From: Alicyclobacillus fructus | GTDB taxonomy: Bacteria; Bacillota; Bacilli; Alicyclobacillales; Alicyclobacillaceae | Assembly (NCBI RefSeq): GCF_017329605.1 | Contig: NZ_JAFMTY010000021.1 | Span: 1 to 62,204 of the forward strand | Reading direction: 5' to 3' | DNA length: 62,204 nucleotides | Shown here: piece by piece, positions 37,338 through 48,130 of the stretch | Layout: every line of letters begins with the position of its first letter | Position numbering within the stretch: position 1 is the stretch's first letter | Notes under the pieces: generated by a model | The model's database searches: none | What the model saw: only the letters and a program-made list of their open reading frames with translations | What the model was told of the DNA's origin: nothing | Position numbers and translations under genes: made by a program

Positions 37338-39284
37338 TCACGCCTCCACGAGCTTCGCCTTCCGCTCGATCTCGTCCTGGATCTGCCGCACGAACTGATC
37401 GAGCGGCATCGCGCCGAGATCGCCCGCCTGATATTTGCGGACGGAGACGGAGCCCTCCTCGCGCTCGCGCGCGCCCACGACGAGGGTGTACGGGATCTTG
37501 TGCGTCTGCGCCTGGCGGATCTTGTAGCCGATCTTGTTGTCGCTCACGTCCGCCTCGGCGCGAATGCCCAGCTCACGCAGCTTGGCCGCGACCTCCTCGG
37601 CGTAGCCCGCGAATTCATCGGCGACGGAGGCCACCACCACCTGCGTGGGCGCGAGCCACGTCGGAAATGCGCCCTTGTACTGCTCGATGAGGAATGCCAC
37701 AAACCGCTCCATCGTGCCCACGACACCGCGATGAATGACGACGGGTCGATGCCGTTCGCCGTCTTCGCCCACGTACTCCAGGTTGAACCGATTGGGCAGA
37801 TGGAAGTCGAGCTGAATCGTGGACAGGGTCTCGTCCTTGCCGAGCGCCGTGCGCACCTGCACATCGAGCTTCGGGCCGTAGAACGCCGCTTCGCCCTCCG
37901 CTTCGACGAACTCGAGGCCGAGATCGAGCATGACCTTGCGCAGCGTGCTCTGCGCGAGCTCCCACATCTCGTCGTTCTGCACGTACTTCTCCGTGTTCTT
38001 CGGATCGCGATAGCTCAAGCGATGATAGTAGTCGTCGATCCCGAAGTCCTTGTAGACGCGCTGGATCAGGCGGACGACGCCGGTGAATTCCTGTTCGATC
38101 TGATCCGGGCGACAGAAGATGTGCGCGTCGTTCAGCGTCATGGCGCGCACGCGCTGCAAACCAGCGAGCGCCCCGGACATCTCGTACCGGTGCATGGTGC
38201 CGAGTTCCGCGATGCGGATGGGCAGCTCGCGGTAGCTGTGCAGGCGATGCTTGTACACCATCATGTGGTGCGGACAGTTCATGGGCCGCAGGACGAGCTC
38301 TTCGTTGTCGATTTTCATGGGCGGATACATGTCGTCCTTGTAGTGCTCCCAGTGGCCCGAGATCTTGTACAGCTCGACGTTGGCCAGATGCGGCGTATAC
38401 ACGTGCTGGTAGCCCAAAGACTCTTCGAGATCGACGATGTACCGCTCGATGATGCGGCGGATCTTTGCACCGTTGGGCAGCCAAAGCGGCAACCCCTGGC
38501 CCACCTCGGGCGACAGCGTGAAGATGTCGAGCTCTTTGCCGAGCCGCCGGTGATCCCGCTCCCGCGCCTCCTGCTGCAGGCGGTTGTACTCGTCGAGATC
38601 GGATTTCTTGGCAAAGGCAACGCCGTACACGCGCGTGAGCATCTCCCGCTTCGAATCGCCGCGCCAGTAGGCTCCGGCGAAGCTCTGCAACTGAAACACC
38701 TTGACGCGGCCCGTCGACGGGAGGTGCGGTCCGCGGCAGAGATCCACGAACTCACCCTGCCGATAGAGGGTGAGCGTCACGTCCTCCGGCAGATCTTCGA
38801 TGATCTCGACCTTGAATCGGTCGCCGCGCTCGCGGAAAAACCGGAGGGCCTCATCGCGCGAGATGACCTCGCGTTGAATCGGCAGATCCTCCGCGACGAT
38901 GCGGCGCATCTCCTCCTCGATGCGCGGCAGATCCTCGGGATGAAAATCGTGATCGGCAAAGTCATAGTAGAACCCGTTTTCGATCACGGGCCCGATGGCG
39001 CACTTCGTACCCGGAAACAGCCGCTGCACGGCCTGGGCCATGACGTGCGCGCACGTGTGGCGCATCACGTAGAGCCCTTCGGGGTCCTGCAAGGTGAGAA
39101 ACTCGACCTGAGCGCCGTCCTCGATTTCGCGGCTGAGATCGACGAGCGCGCCGTTGACCCGAGCGACCACGGCCTCCTTGCCGAGCCGCGGACCCATGGA
39201 CTGGGCCAGCTCCGCATAGGTCGATCCGGCGGGCATCTGGCGCTCGGAGCCGTCCTTCAACCGCACGGTGATTTCGTGAGACAT
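37338..39284 (-). CDS. thrS: Threonyl-tRNA synthetase
   Basis: 648 residues, class II synthetase with N-terminal TGS domain ([14 protein letters not shown]), the editing domain with [11 protein letters not shown], catalytic motif 2 ([23 protein letters not shown]) and a C-terminal anticodon domain ([19 protein letters not shown]). ATG 39284 has GGGGG upstream; the longer frame runs into the leader. A T-box leader precedes it. Confidence 0.97.
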   Translation of the reverse strand: MSHEITVRLKDGSERQMPAGSTYAELAQSMGPRLGKEAVVARVNGALVDLSREIEDGAQVEFLTLQDPEGLYVMRHTCAHVMAQAVQRLFPGTKCAIGPVIENGFYYDFADHDFHPEDLPRIEEEMRRIVAEDLPIQREVISRDEALRFFRERGDRFKVEIIEDLPEDVTLTLYRQGEFVDLCRGPHLPSTGRVKVFQLQSFAGAYWRGDSKREMLTRVYGVAFAKKSDLDEYNRLQQEARERDHRRLGKELDIFTLSPEVGQGLPLWLPNGAKIRRIIERYIVDLEESLGYQHVYTPHLANVELYKISGHWEHYKDDMYPPMKIDNEELVLRPMNCPHHMMVYKHRLHSYRELPIRIAELGTMHRYEMSGALAGLQRVRAMTLNDAHIFCRPDQIEQEFTGVVRLIQRVYKDFGIDDYYHRLSYRDPKNTEKYVQNDEMWELAQSTLRKVMLDLGLEFVEAEGEAAFYGPKLDVQVRTALGKDETLSTIQLDFHLPNRFNLEYVGEDGERHRPVVIHRGVVGTMERFVAFLIEQYKGAFPTWLAPTQVVVASVADEFAGYAEEVAAKLRELGIRAEADVSDNKIGYKIRQAQTHKIPYTLVVGAREREEGSVSVRKYQAGDLGAMPLDQFVRQIQDEIERKAKLVEA

Positions 39285-39320
39285 GGGACATCCCCCTCTG
39301 CATCTTGATCCACGGGCATA

Positions 39321-39610
39321 CAAAAAACGCCACCGCCCCAATGGGACGACGGCGCTCGCCTCGTGGTTCCACCCATCTTCCCCGCGCTCCCGAACGAAAA
39401 GCGCGGGCTCGACGCCTTAACGCGGCGGACACGGTTCGCGTTGTGACCCGCGAACAGCTTGGGAAGTGGTGTCTCTTGCGCCGTCGCGGAGGTGCTTGCA
39501 GCCTCGGCAACCTCTCTCTGGGCGCGACGTCATCGCAAAAGCGCGTCTTCCCGCATCGCCTGTACATCCATGCCATTCTGCGCGCCGCTTCCGGCGCGCC
39601 TTCCCCTATG
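39321..39610 (-). promoter_or_regulatory. T-box riboswitch of thrS with terminator
   Basis: Minus strand shows the T-box sequence GGGTGGAACCACG (39362-39374), which pairs with the uncharged tRNA end, followed by a terminator (39321-39354: GCGCCGTCG..., loop ATTG, then TTTTTT). The upstream part has stem-I-like G/C blocks, and an ACC triplet at 39468-39470 is a candidate Thr specifier. The promoter lies at 39611-39640. Uncharged tRNA-Thr would favour readthrough into thrS. Confidence 0.9.
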
Positions 39611-39640
39611 AAACTACACAACGCCTCGGGATGATGTCAA
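39611..39640 (-). promoter_or_regulatory. Promoter of thrS
   Basis: TTGACA, 18-nt spacer, TAGTTT on the minus strand, directly before the T-box leader. Confidence 0.65.
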
Positions 39641-39693
39641 GCGGAAGACGCTTAGGATGCCTCGCCCCATTCGCCTTCCGCCTGTGGCTCTCA

Positions 39694-40632
39694 TCAGCCT
39701 GGTGAGTCGGGCGCCAAGCGGCGTCGAATGGGGCGAACCCGCCCCTCGCTCGTCCCTCGCCTACCCGAACCTGAAGATGTCCGCGCGGACCAGCACGTGG
39801 AACAGCCTTCGCAACGAATGGCGCGATCGCCAAACACGCGGCTCACGGTTTCCGCAAAGCTCGGCCAAGGCGCTCCCGGATAGGCGTCATGCACGACGAT
39901 GCGCCATGGAGACCGAGTGATGAGAATGGTCATCGCGAGATCTTCGGTGGTGACATCCTCGTCCTGCAGAGCGACGCGTTCAATCTGCTCGTCTGACACG
40001 AACGCGCCCTCGGCGTCGGTGATCCAGACGCCCTCCGGCGTGACGTACACGTGCAGTTCCGCTTCGTGGAGCGGCTGCTCATCCAACATGTAGCGAAGCA
40101 TGGCGAGCGACTCCTCGTATTCGTCCTCGAGCGCCGACGCCATGAGACGATTCCGAACGCGCTCTGCGATTTCCACCGCGGCCTTGTGCAGCCGAAAGCA
40201 AGCAAAGGGATCGACAGCGACGACCAAAGAGCGCCTGAACTGGCTCACGAGCGCCCGGGCAAGCGACGACTGCCATTCGTCGAGCGTGTGCCCCGCCACG
40301 GGGCGGCCGTGCAGACGCGACTCGCAGATCTCCACAAGCGCTTGAAATTGCACTTCTTCCGCGGACCAAAGCGGTTCCATGCGACACACCCGCTGCACCA
40401 CACGCGCCTGAAGCCACTCGCGGGTCATCATCCCTGCGACAAGTTGCGCCACACGCCCAAACAGCGCGCTCCCACACTCGCAGACGACGCGCGGCGGATC
40501 GCCCGACACCACGTAGCTCGCCGCGCCACATTCGGTCAGACGCCCGGCAAGCCCCACGCCGTCCAGATCGGATGTCAATTCCAAGATGAGCAACGCTCCC
40601 GCCCCCGGATCGCATATTCCATTTACCTCCAT
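39694..40632 (-). CDS. ytxC: YtxC-like sporulation protein, possible C-terminal frameshift
   Basis: 312 residues as read. LEDEYEESLAMLRYMLDEQPLHEAELHVY and VALQDEDVTTEDLAMTILITRSP, and the position directly upstream of thrS, match YtxC, a poorly characterised sporulation family. The natural-looking part ends at RCEGCSTC; the last 32 residues are Arg/Ser/Gly-rich and out of character. A shift of frame there would give VLVRADIFRFG and a stop, which looks more like coding sequence. Either a real frameshift or a diverged tail. Confidence 0.72.
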   Translation of the reverse strand: MEVNGICDPGAGALLILELTSDLDGVGLAGRLTECGAASYVVSGDPPRVVCECGSALFGRVAQLVAGMMTREWLQARVVQRVCRMEPLWSAEEVQFQALVEICESRLHGRPVAGHTLDEWQSSLARALVSQFRRSLVVAVDPFACFRLHKAAVEIAERVRNRLMASALEDEYEESLAMLRYMLDEQPLHEAELHVYVTPEGVWITDAEGAFVSDEQIERVALQDEDVTTEDLAMTILITRSPWRIVVHDAYPGAPWPSFAETVSRVFGDRAIRCEGCSTCWSARTSSGSGRRGTSEGRVRPIRRRLAPDSPG

Positions 40633-40676
40633 TGTTCCTTCGGGGCGGGAGCCGTATACTCCTGGGCGTCCGCGCG

Positions 40677-42494
40677 TCAGGCGAACGCCCGCTCCAACTC
40701 GTCGACGATCTCGCCCACTTTGCGAATCGCCTCGCGATAGGGAGCCGGATCGCCCATGTCGAGCCCCACGTGGGCGAAAAGCTCAAGCGGCGTCTTTCCG
40801 CCTCCGACGTGCAGCACCTCGATCCAGCGGGCGAGCACGTCCGCATCACCGGCGAGAATGCGATCGGCGATCAGCGTGGACGCGGCCAACCCCACCGCAT
40901 ACGTGTACGGGTACAGGCCCATGTAATAGTGCGGCTGGCGCATCCAGTACAGATCCGCCCCTTCGTCGAGATCGACCGCGTCCTGCCAGAAGTCGGTCAA
41001 CACTTCTCTCGATACCCGGCGAAACACGTCCGTCGAAAGGGGCTCGCCGCGATCCGCGATGGCATACAGCCGGCGCAGGATTTCGGCTTCCGTTTGGTGT
41101 GTGACGAAGTCGTGGTGGAAGGTGAACATCTGCATCATGCGAACCTTCGCGCGAGCCGCGTCGTCCTCCGCACGCTGGATGAGCGCGTTTGCCACCATGT
41201 GCTCCATGAGCGTCGACGGCGTCTCGATGAACAAGTTTGAGAACGACAGGTTCGAAGGCCGCTCGTTCTGGCACGCGAGATAAAGGTGCACGGCGTGGCC
41301 GAGCTCGTGCGCCATGACGAAAACGTCGTACACCCCGCCCTCGAACGGCGAAAACACGTATGGGTGAACGCTCGACTCGCCGCAAAACGCGCCGTTCCAG
41401 TTGCCCTGGTTGCGCGCCCAGTAGATCCATCGTTCTTCGAACGCGCGGCGCAGGATGTCGCCGTACGTGTCTCCAAGCGGGCGAGCCGCCTCCAGGATGA
41501 GTTCCCGCGCCTCATCAAACGTGAGGGCTCCGTCCGTGAGCGGGACAAAAGGCGCCTTGGTATCGCAAAGCCGGACCTTTTCAAGTCCCATCACCCGCCT
41601 GCGCAAACGAGCGAGCCGCCTCATGTGCGGAGCGAGCTCGTTCAGCATCACGTCCTGCACCATGAAGTAGTGCTCCGGAGGAACCTGGTTGGCGGCCATC
41701 GTTCCGCCGAGCCGCGTGCTCTGCAACATGTCGAAGACACTTTCGAACCCACGCACCCGCGCCGTCACCACGTCGCTTTGGATCTTGGCGCCAAGCGATC
41801 GCGCGAGGATGTGCTGATACGGCCTCAGTCCGTTCACCACGCTGTCGTAAGCGCGATGACGAAGCGCAGTGTCGTGGGAGGTCTCAATGTGCATGAGAAG
41901 CGCGGACGGCGTGACGCCCACCTCCCGCCCGCCGCTGTCCCGAACCGGCTCAAAGCGCATGTCCGCCCCCGTTGCCGCCTCGTAAATCCCAGAAGGAAGA
42001 GCGAAGGCTGACGAATGCGCGGCAAGCACCTTTTCCGCCTCATCGGCAAGCCGGTGTCGGCGTTCCCGGTCGATCTCGCCGAAGTACGGCGCATAGGGCC
42101 GCAGGGCCTCCTCCTCGCGCCAGGCGGCGAGATCGCCCTCGGGCACGCGGCAGAGCGCCGCCACCAGCGCCTCCGCAGCCTCCCCCGCGCGATCCAGCGC
42201 GAGCTGCGCCATGGACATCAGCCGCTGAGCGCCCTCATCCGTGGCGTCCTCCGCAAACTTGCTCATGGCATACCGCTCGACGTCGGTGCCAAGGCGCAAC
42301 ATGTCGTCGTGCAGCGCCAACGCGCGGGCCACCTCGGCCGGTCCGCCGAACGACTTCGAGGCCATCTCGGCGATCTCGTCCGCCAGCTTGCGCACGCGCT
42401 GGAGCGCTTCCTCCCACGCATCGACAGTCACAAATAGGGGCGACAAATCCCAGGTCTCGTGTTCAGGAACCTCACTGCGCGCTCTCAGCGCCAT
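40677..42494 (-). CDS. pepF: Oligoendopeptidase F
   Basis: 605-residue M3-family zinc peptidase. The active site VMAHELGHAVHLYLA holds HExxH with the third ligand Glu in IETPSTLMEHM. N-terminal start ALRARSEVPEHETWDLSPLF is the usual PepF opening. It hydrolyses oligopeptides in the cytosol. Its start overlaps the end of the aldose epimerase gene by 23 nt, so it belongs to the same transcript as galM. Confidence 0.95.
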   Translation of the reverse strand: MALRARSEVPEHETWDLSPLFVTVDAWEEALQRVRKLADEIAEMASKSFGGPAEVARALALHDDMLRLGTDVERYAMSKFAEDATDEGAQRLMSMAQLALDRAGEAAEALVAALCRVPEGDLAAWREEEALRPYAPYFGEIDRERRHRLADEAEKVLAAHSSAFALPSGIYEAATGADMRFEPVRDSGGREVGVTPSALLMHIETSHDTALRHRAYDSVVNGLRPYQHILARSLGAKIQSDVVTARVRGFESVFDMLQSTRLGGTMAANQVPPEHYFMVQDVMLNELAPHMRRLARLRRRVMGLEKVRLCDTKAPFVPLTDGALTFDEARELILEAARPLGDTYGDILRRAFEERWIYWARNQGNWNGAFCGESSVHPYVFSPFEGGVYDVFVMAHELGHAVHLYLACQNERPSNLSFSNLFIETPSTLMEHMVANALIQRAEDDAARAKVRMMQMFTFHHDFVTHQTEAEILRRLYAIADRGEPLSTDVFRRVSREVLTDFWQDAVDLDEGADLYWMRQPHYYMGLYPYTYAVGLAASTLIADRILAGDADVLARWIEVLHVGGGKTPLELFAHVGLDMGDPAPYREAIRKVGEIVDELERAFA

Positions 42495-43500
42495 GCTCCC
42501 CCGCTCCTTTCAACGACTGCGCAGATTGCACGTACATGCGGCTTTGCGCCGTGAACGTCTCCGCGGGCGCAAGGACGATGAGCCCCGTCACATCCTGCGG
42601 CAGGTCCATGTTCGGCGCATTGACCATGTTGGTCTGCGGCTCAGGGCAGAAGAACGTGCCGCAGCGGTTGTTGTTCCAGACCATCCAGTGCCGGTACTTC
42701 AAATCGACGTCGTACACGAACGAAAGCCCGAGGCGCGCATCGGTCAGCACCATCCGATTGTGCCCGTCCTGCGGGCGAGCCGTGTAATGGTTGTCCATCG
42801 GTTCATAGAATGGATCGGCGCCGCCCACCGGCATCTTCCGTTCGTTCTCGTTCAGCGGCTGGAACCGGCCCGTGGGCAATTTGCGATGGTCGAGCTCCCA
42901 GCGCTCGCCGATGGTGAGCTGAACGGTGCACGCCTCGGCGGTGGATTCCGGCGAAAACGGCACATTGACCGCGGTGTGGAACCCGAGCATGACGGGCATG
43001 GGCTCGTCCCCTCGGTTGTCGATCCGGACGCGCTGCACCAACCCTGCGTCAGACAGTTCATAGCGAATGGCGAAACGAAACGTGTGCGGCCAGTGGCGAT
43101 AGACCGGATGCCCTTCTCCGACGTCGTGGGCCATTTCGACGTACGCGCCGCCCTCATCTTCGCCCATGTCGACGATGGGCCACTCGATGCGCATGAAGAA
43201 GCCGTGGAGATGATTGTGCGTGGCCTCCTCATTCACCGGAAGGCGATACGCCTTGCCCGCGATGGTAAACTCGCCGTCCCGGTACCGATTCGGCGGATAC
43301 AGGACGGGAATCCCGTACCGGCCGGGCGTCTTGCGAAATTCGTCCATCTCCGACTCCGGTTCGCGCAAGAACCGGAAGCCTCGCGCCGTGTCTCGCAGCG
43401 CCACGAGGTTGCCCCATCCGGGCAGCAGATAGGCCTCGTAGCGCCCGTGCGAAAGCCGGATCGCGCGCTCACCGCCATACGTCGTCTCCACTGCGGGCAT
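42472..43500 (-). CDS. galM: Aldose 1-epimerase
   Basis: 342 residues. EEATHNHLHGFFMRIEW (first catalytic-site His region) and the metal-free beta-sandwich pattern with FHTAVNVPF and NRCGTFFCPEPQTNMVNAPN are typical of the galactose mutarotase superfamily. It interconverts anomers of aldoses and fits next to xylose genes. ATG 43500 lies 7 nt after AAGGGGT. The gene is separated from xylB by a terminator-like hairpin. Confidence 0.82.
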   Translation of the reverse strand: MPAVETTYGGERAIRLSHGRYEAYLLPGWGNLVALRDTARGFRFLREPESEMDEFRKTPGRYGIPVLYPPNRYRDGEFTIAGKAYRLPVNEEATHNHLHGFFMRIEWPIVDMGEDEGGAYVEMAHDVGEGHPVYRHWPHTFRFAIRYELSDAGLVQRVRIDNRGDEPMPVMLGFHTAVNVPFSPESTAEACTVQLTIGERWELDHRKLPTGRFQPLNENERKMPVGGADPFYEPMDNHYTARPQDGHNRMVLTDARLGLSFVYDVDLKYRHWMVWNNNRCGTFFCPEPQTNMVNAPNMDLPQDVTGLIVLAPAETFTAQSRMYVQSAQSLKGAGEHGAESAQ

Positions 43501-43609
43501 GCTCGCCACCCCTTCTCATGATGTTCCCTCGGTAGCTATACGCTTTCAAGTCGAGATATCCTGCTCCCTCAAAACCACTTTGCACGCCTCATTCTGCCCA
43601 CAAACGCCG

Positions 43610-43648
43610 GCGCCCACGGAAACCCGGACGACCGGGCTCCATGGGCGC
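43610..43648 (-). terminator. Hairpin after xylB
   Basis: Long imperfect stem with outer GCGCCCA/TGGGCGC and inner CCCGG/CCGGG, TCGT loop, just past the xylB stop. The T-rich tail is weak, so some readthrough into galM-pepF is possible. Confidence 0.6.
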
Positions 43649-43671
43649 ACCGCCTAACGTTACGATATGCC

Positions 43672-45228
43672 TCATTGCGCATGTTCTCGCGATGGCGCAG
43701 CCCTGAACAGCGGCTTGAGCGCCGGATACAAGGCGCGATACGTCTGATACGCCTGGCGGTACACATCCACGTCTTCCGCCACCGGCTGCGCCGTATCCTC
43801 CGCGCGAACCCAGGCGTCGACCGCCGTCACCACGTCGTCGAACATCCCGGCGGCCACGCTCGCGAGAATGGCCGCGCCAAACGCCGGCCCTTCGTTCGCC
43901 TCGATTGCCACCACAGGCCTTCCGAAGACGCCCGCCTGGATCTCCCGCCACACGCCGCTCTTCGCGCCCCCGCCGGACACGCGGATCTCCTCCACGGGCA
44001 GGTTCAGATCCTCCATGAGCGCCAGACCGTCGCGCAGGCTGAAAGCCACGCCTTCCATGATGGCCCGCACAAAGTGCGCCCGCGTGTGCCTCGGCGTGAT
44101 GCCGAAAAACACGCCCTTCGCCAGCGGATCCAGGTGCGGCGTGCGCTCGCCCATGAGATACGGGAGAAAGACCAGCCCCTCGCACCCCGCCGGGACGCGC
44201 CGCGCTTCGTCGCTGAGGACATCGTAGACGTCTCGCCCTGTCTGCGCCGCCACCGCCCGCTCCGCGTCCGCAAACTGATTGCGGAACCATTGGAGCGATC
44301 CGCCGGCGGACTGCGTCACCGCCATCACGTGCCACTTGCCCGGCACCGCGTGGCAGAACGTGTGCAACCGGCCCTGTTCGTCCCGGACGATCTCGTCCGC
44401 ATGCGCAAACACGACGCCCGACGTGCCAATGGTGCTCGACACCAAGCCCGTGCGAACAATGCCGTTGCCCACCGCCCCCGCGGCTTGATCGCCGCCGCCG
44501 GCCGCCACAGGCGTGCCAGGGCAAAGGGCTGTGCGCTCAGCCGCCCATTCGGTGACTCGCCCGGAAATCTCCGGCGACTCGTACACCTCCGGCAACCACG
44601 TGCTCGGAACATCGAGGGCGGTCAGCATCTCGTCGGACCACCTGCGACGCTTGACATCGAACCACAGCGTGCCCGACGCGTCCGACACATCCGATGCATA
44701 CTCCCCCGTCAACCGGTACCGGATGAAGTCCTTGGGAAGCAACACGCGGCGAATGCGCGCATAGTTTTCCGGTTCGTGCCTGCGCACCCAAAGCAGTTTG
44801 ACCGCCGTAAAATTGGTGAGGGCAGGGTTGGCCACCCATTCGATCATGCGCTCCAGCCCCACGGTGTCACGGAGATACGCGCACTCTTCCTCCGTGCGCT
44901 GATCCGACCACAGGATGGCCGGCCGAATGACCGCTCCCGCCTCGTCCAAGAGGACCAGGCTGTGCATCTGCCCCGTGAGGCCGACCGCCACAATCTCTTC
45001 CCCGCGCCTGTCGCTGCGCGCAAGCGCCAGCCGAATGGCCGAACACGTCGCCTGCCACCAATCCTCTGGATCCTGTTCGGCAAAAAGCGGTTTTGGCTGC
45101 GACACGTCATATCCGACCGTCGCCTGGCCAATGGTCCTTCCCTCGCGGTCGATCACGACCACCTTCACGCCGGATGTCCCGACGTCAATCCCCATGAGCG
45201 CCTTCCGATCAGCCGGCATCGCCATCAT
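43672..45228 (-). CDS. xylB: Xylulokinase
   Basis: 518-residue FGGY kinase that phosphorylates D-xylulose. The N-terminal [16 protein letters not shown] is the phosphate-1 loop, [14 protein letters not shown] the substrate region (QMH is the xylulokinase mark), and [21 protein letters not shown] the adenosine motif. The start overlaps the xylA stop by 4 nt (ATGA), so the two are coupled. Confidence 0.95.
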   Translation of the reverse strand: MMAMPADRKALMGIDVGTSGVKVVVIDREGRTIGQATVGYDVSQPKPLFAEQDPEDWWQATCSAIRLALARSDRRGEEIVAVGLTGQMHSLVLLDEAGAVIRPAILWSDQRTEEECAYLRDTVGLERMIEWVANPALTNFTAVKLLWVRRHEPENYARIRRVLLPKDFIRYRLTGEYASDVSDASGTLWFDVKRRRWSDEMLTALDVPSTWLPEVYESPEISGRVTEWAAERTALCPGTPVAAGGGDQAAGAVGNGIVRTGLVSSTIGTSGVVFAHADEIVRDEQGRLHTFCHAVPGKWHVMAVTQSAGGSLQWFRNQFADAERAVAAQTGRDVYDVLSDEARRVPAGCEGLVFLPYLMGERTPHLDPLAKGVFFGITPRHTRAHFVRAIMEGVAFSLRDGLALMEDLNLPVEEIRVSGGGAKSGVWREIQAGVFGRPVVAIEANEGPAFGAAILASVAAGMFDDVVTAVDAWVRAEDTAQPVAEDVDVYRQAYQTYRALYPALKPLFRAAPSREHAQ

Positions 45229-46550
45229 TCCGTTTCCAGCAAATATTGGTTCAGCTTCGCCAGCAAAACCTCCTGGCGACCCGAGCGGGTGGCCGTCACC
45301 GGTTTATCGATGATGTACGACTCAAGCGAGGCGAGCGTCGCGCGGCCTTCCACAATGTCTTTGCCCACGCCGCTTCGATAGCTCTGATAACGATCTTCAA
45401 TTTCCTTCTCGAAGACCCGGTCCTCCAGAAGCTTCGCCGCCACCTTGAGGCCGCGCGCGAAACTGTCCATGCCCGCAATGTGACCATAGAAGAGATCCAA
45501 GGGCGTCATCGAGGCGCGCCGAACCTTCGCGTCAAAATTCAGGCCGCCCGGTGCCAACCCGCCGTTCTGGAGGATTTCGTACATCGCGAGCGTCGTCTCG
45601 TACAGGTTCGTCGGAAATTCGTCAGTGTCCCAGCCGAGCAACGGGTCGCCCTGATTCGCATCGACCGATCCGAGCAGGCCATGAATGCGCGCAAACCTGA
45701 GCTCGTGCTGGAACGTGTGGCCGGCGAGCGTCGCGTGATTGGCCTCAATGTTGAATTTGAACCGATCCTTCAACCCGTAGTGGTACAGGAACGCGAGGCC
45801 CGATTGGACGTCGAAGTCGTACTGGTGCTTCGTGGGCTCCTTCGGCTTCGGTTCAATGAGGAATTGCCCCGTAAAGCCGATCTCGTCCGCGTAGTCCACC
45901 GCCATCCGTAACAGGCGGGCATAATTGTCGAGTTCGAGCCGGAGATCCGTGTTGAGCAGCGTCTCATAGCCTTCGCGGCCGCCCCAGAACACATAGTTTT
46001 CCGCACCAAGTTCCTTCGCAATTTCAAGACTTTTCTTCACCTGGGCTGCGGCGTAGGCAAACACGTCCGCATCAGGAGCCGTGGCCGCACCGTGGGCAAA
46101 CCTCGGGTTGGAGAAAAGGTTCTGCGTATTCCACAGAAGCTTGATGCCCGTCGACTGCATGTACTCTTTGATCAGCGCGACAATGACATCCAGGTTCCGA
46201 TTCGTCTCACGCAGCGTGTCGCCCTCGGGCGCGATGTCGCGATCGTGAAAGCAGAAATACTCGACGCCGAGCTTGGTCATGAACTCGAACGCCGCTTCCA
46301 CCCGACGCTTGGCGAGGTCCATTCCGGTTGCGCCGTCCCACGGCCGGATCATGTTCGGCAATCCGAAAGGATCGGCACCAGACAGCGTGAACGTGTGCCA
46401 ATACGCCACCGAGAAGCGCAGGTGTTCCTTCATCGGCTTGCCCAACACCATCTCATTAGGATTGTAATCCTTGAACGAGAGCGGATTGTCGGAGCCTCTG
46501 CCCTCATACGCAATTTGAGTGACATCAGGAAAATACGTCGTCACGCCCAT
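45225..46550 (-). CDS. xylA: Xylose isomerase
   Basis: 441 residues, class II type. [65 protein letters not shown] and [17 protein letters not shown] contain the catalytic His and the metal-binding Glu/Asp residues. It converts D-xylose to D-xylulose. ATG 46550 is preferred because the protein start aligns with the usual TYFPDV; a longer frame extends to the operator. The regulatory sites upstream explain xylose control. Confidence 0.97.
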   Translation of the reverse strand: MGVTTYFPDVTQIAYEGRGSDNPLSFKDYNPNEMVLGKPMKEHLRFSVAYWHTFTLSGADPFGLPNMIRPWDGATGMDLAKRRVEAAFEFMTKLGVEYFCFHDRDIAPEGDTLRETNRNLDVIVALIKEYMQSTGIKLLWNTQNLFSNPRFAHGAATAPDADVFAYAAAQVKKSLEIAKELGAENYVFWGGREGYETLLNTDLRLELDNYARLLRMAVDYADEIGFTGQFLIEPKPKEPTKHQYDFDVQSGLAFLYHYGLKDRFKFNIEANHATLAGHTFQHELRFARIHGLLGSVDANQGDPLLGWDTDEFPTNLYETTLAMYEILQNGGLAPGGLNFDAKVRRASMTPLDLFYGHIAGMDSFARGLKVAAKLLEDRVFEKEIEDRYQSYRSGVGKDIVEGRATLASLESYIIDKPVTATRSGRQEVLLAKLNQYLLETE

Positions 46551-46568
46551 CACCTTCGCCCTAAATTC

Positions 46569-46583
46569 GTTTGACCAACAAAC
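46569..46583 (-). promoter_or_regulatory. XylR-type operator
   Basis: Minus strand GTTTGTTGGTCAAAC, a dyad (GTTTG-N5-CAAAC) like the Bacillus XylR operator, located directly downstream of the -10 of the xylA promoter. No xylR gene lies in the window. Confidence 0.65.
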
Positions 46584-46590
46584 ATATATG

Positions 46591-46619
46591 ATCCTAGCAA
46601 ACCACTCATGGATTTGCAA
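46591..46619 (-). promoter_or_regulatory. Promoter of xylAB
   Basis: TTGCAA, 17-nt spacer, TAGGAT with an upstream TGC (extended -10) on the minus strand. Confidence 0.65.
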
Positions 46620-46627
46620 GGGATTTC

Positions 46628-46641
46628 AGCAAGCGCTTGCA
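46628..46641 (-). promoter_or_regulatory. cre site upstream of xylAB
   Basis: TGCAAGCGCTTGCT, containing the perfect palindrome GCAAGCGCTTGC, fits the degenerate cre consensus at all core positions. It sits just upstream of the -35. Confidence 0.7.
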
Positions 46642-46690
46642 CACCTGAATCCAAACGAGGCGCGGCATCGCCGCGCGGATCGCTTCATCG

Positions 46691-48103
46691 TCAGTGCCGA
46701 GAGAGCCGTGGCCGCATCCGCTTGACGGGCGTGACGCTCGTCGCGTACTCCAACTGCAATTGAGCTGTCTCTCGTCCAAACGCCACGAACGGAACGGTGA
46801 ACGCGATGAGCACGACTGCGACGCCCAGAAACACCGTTTGATCCCCGCCCATCGACAGGATGAAGGGGATGAAGTACGTCGTCACGATCCCGCTCATCCC
46901 CCGCGCCACCATCTCTGCCACGTACACGCCTCGGCCCCGGACCTCGGTCGGATACTGCTCCGCCACCGCCAGCTTCGAAACAGGAAAGATCCCAAGGCCG
47001 AAGAAAGCCGTGAGAAATCCGGCCACCAGTGTCGCTTCGCGAGAATGAACCCAGGCAAACAACAGGCAGCCGATGGTCGCCAGCGAAGCGTACAGAGCCA
47101 GCGCCCGTCTTCGTCCGAAGCGATCGGACAAATAGCCTTGACACACAGAACCGAACCCCGCGACAAGCATCATGAGACCGGTGTACAGGATGGAATTCGA
47201 CACCCCAAGCCCTCGGGTCGCCAGAAGCTCAGGCCCATAGACCTGCAGGATGTAGAACAGGATGAGCGCAGCCGTCAGATGGAGGATGACCATCGCGCTG
47301 CGGGTCAAAAGCGGCGGCCGGAAGATGGAGCGAAGCGTCCGCAGCATGTCGTGCGGCGTCTCGTCCAGGGTCTCAGCGATGACTTCATCGTACAGCGTTT
47401 CATCGTGCGGCAGCGCCGCCTCCTGCTCAAGCGCTTCCACCAGCCGAGCGACCGGTGCCTGGCGACCCTTGTCCAGCAGGTATCGCGGCGACTCCGGAAG
47501 CCAAAGGCCAATGGGAATGAGCATGAGAAGCGGCACGCCTCCGAGCAGGAACGGAATGCGCCACGCCACGTCTTCAGCGTAATGATGGAGCGCAAAGACC
47601 GATACGAGGCTCGGAACCACGTACGCGGCGGTCAGGATCCCATTCGCGTAGCCCACGCTGACCGCGCGGCGGCGGTGATTCGTGAACTCGGATAGAATGA
47701 GATACGGCATGGGCAACACGGCTCCCTCGCCGATCCCTGCAACAAGCCGGACGAAAAACAGGTCCGCCACGTTGTGGGCGAGCGCGCCGAGCATGGTGAC
47801 GATGGAAAACCACGCGATGCCCAGCAGGATGACCCGCCTTCTGCCCAGTCGATCCGCCATCATCCCCGCCGGGATCATCCCGATGACGATGCCGATGGTC
47901 GAGGCGATGGCCAAAAGTCCCGTCTGCCATGCCGTCATGTGCCACGCCTTCTCAAGCGTGGTCAGCACGGGCCCGACGATGCCGATGTCAAACGCCTCCG
48001 CAAGCCACACAAGCGACAACAGCGCAATGATGCCCACGAGGCGCGGCGTGATCGGCAGGCGATCCAACCGCGTCAAGAGATTCACGTCGCGAAAATCCGC
48101 CAT
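46691..48103 (-). CDS. MFS transporter, metabolite:H+ symporter type
   Basis: 470 residues with twelve helices. Motif A MADRLGRRRVILLG after helix 2 and DRFGRRRALALY after helix 8, PESPRYLLDKGRQ between halves, and FGLGIFPVSKLAVAEQYPTEVRGRG are those of the sugar-porter/NiaP-like branch. The gene ends just before the xylAB control region and begins 28 nt after the phosphoesterase gene. Substrate unknown; a sugar or an organic acid is possible. Confidence 0.82.
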   Translation of the reverse strand: MADFRDVNLLTRLDRLPITPRLVGIIALLSLVWLAEAFDIGIVGPVLTTLEKAWHMTAWQTGLLAIASTIGIVIGMIPAGMMADRLGRRRVILLGIAWFSIVTMLGALAHNVADLFFVRLVAGIGEGAVLPMPYLILSEFTNHRRRAVSVGYANGILTAAYVVPSLVSVFALHHYAEDVAWRIPFLLGGVPLLMLIPIGLWLPESPRYLLDKGRQAPVARLVEALEQEAALPHDETLYDEVIAETLDETPHDMLRTLRSIFRPPLLTRSAMVILHLTAALILFYILQVYGPELLATRGLGVSNSILYTGLMMLVAGFGSVCQGYLSDRFGRRRALALYASLATIGCLLFAWVHSREATLVAGFLTAFFGLGIFPVSKLAVAEQYPTEVRGRGVYVAEMVARGMSGIVTTYFIPFILSMGGDQTVFLGVAVVLIAFTVPFVAFGRETAQLQLEYATSVTPVKRMRPRLSRH

Positions 48104-48130
48104 ACTTGTCCCTCCTCGGCAGCGACATGT

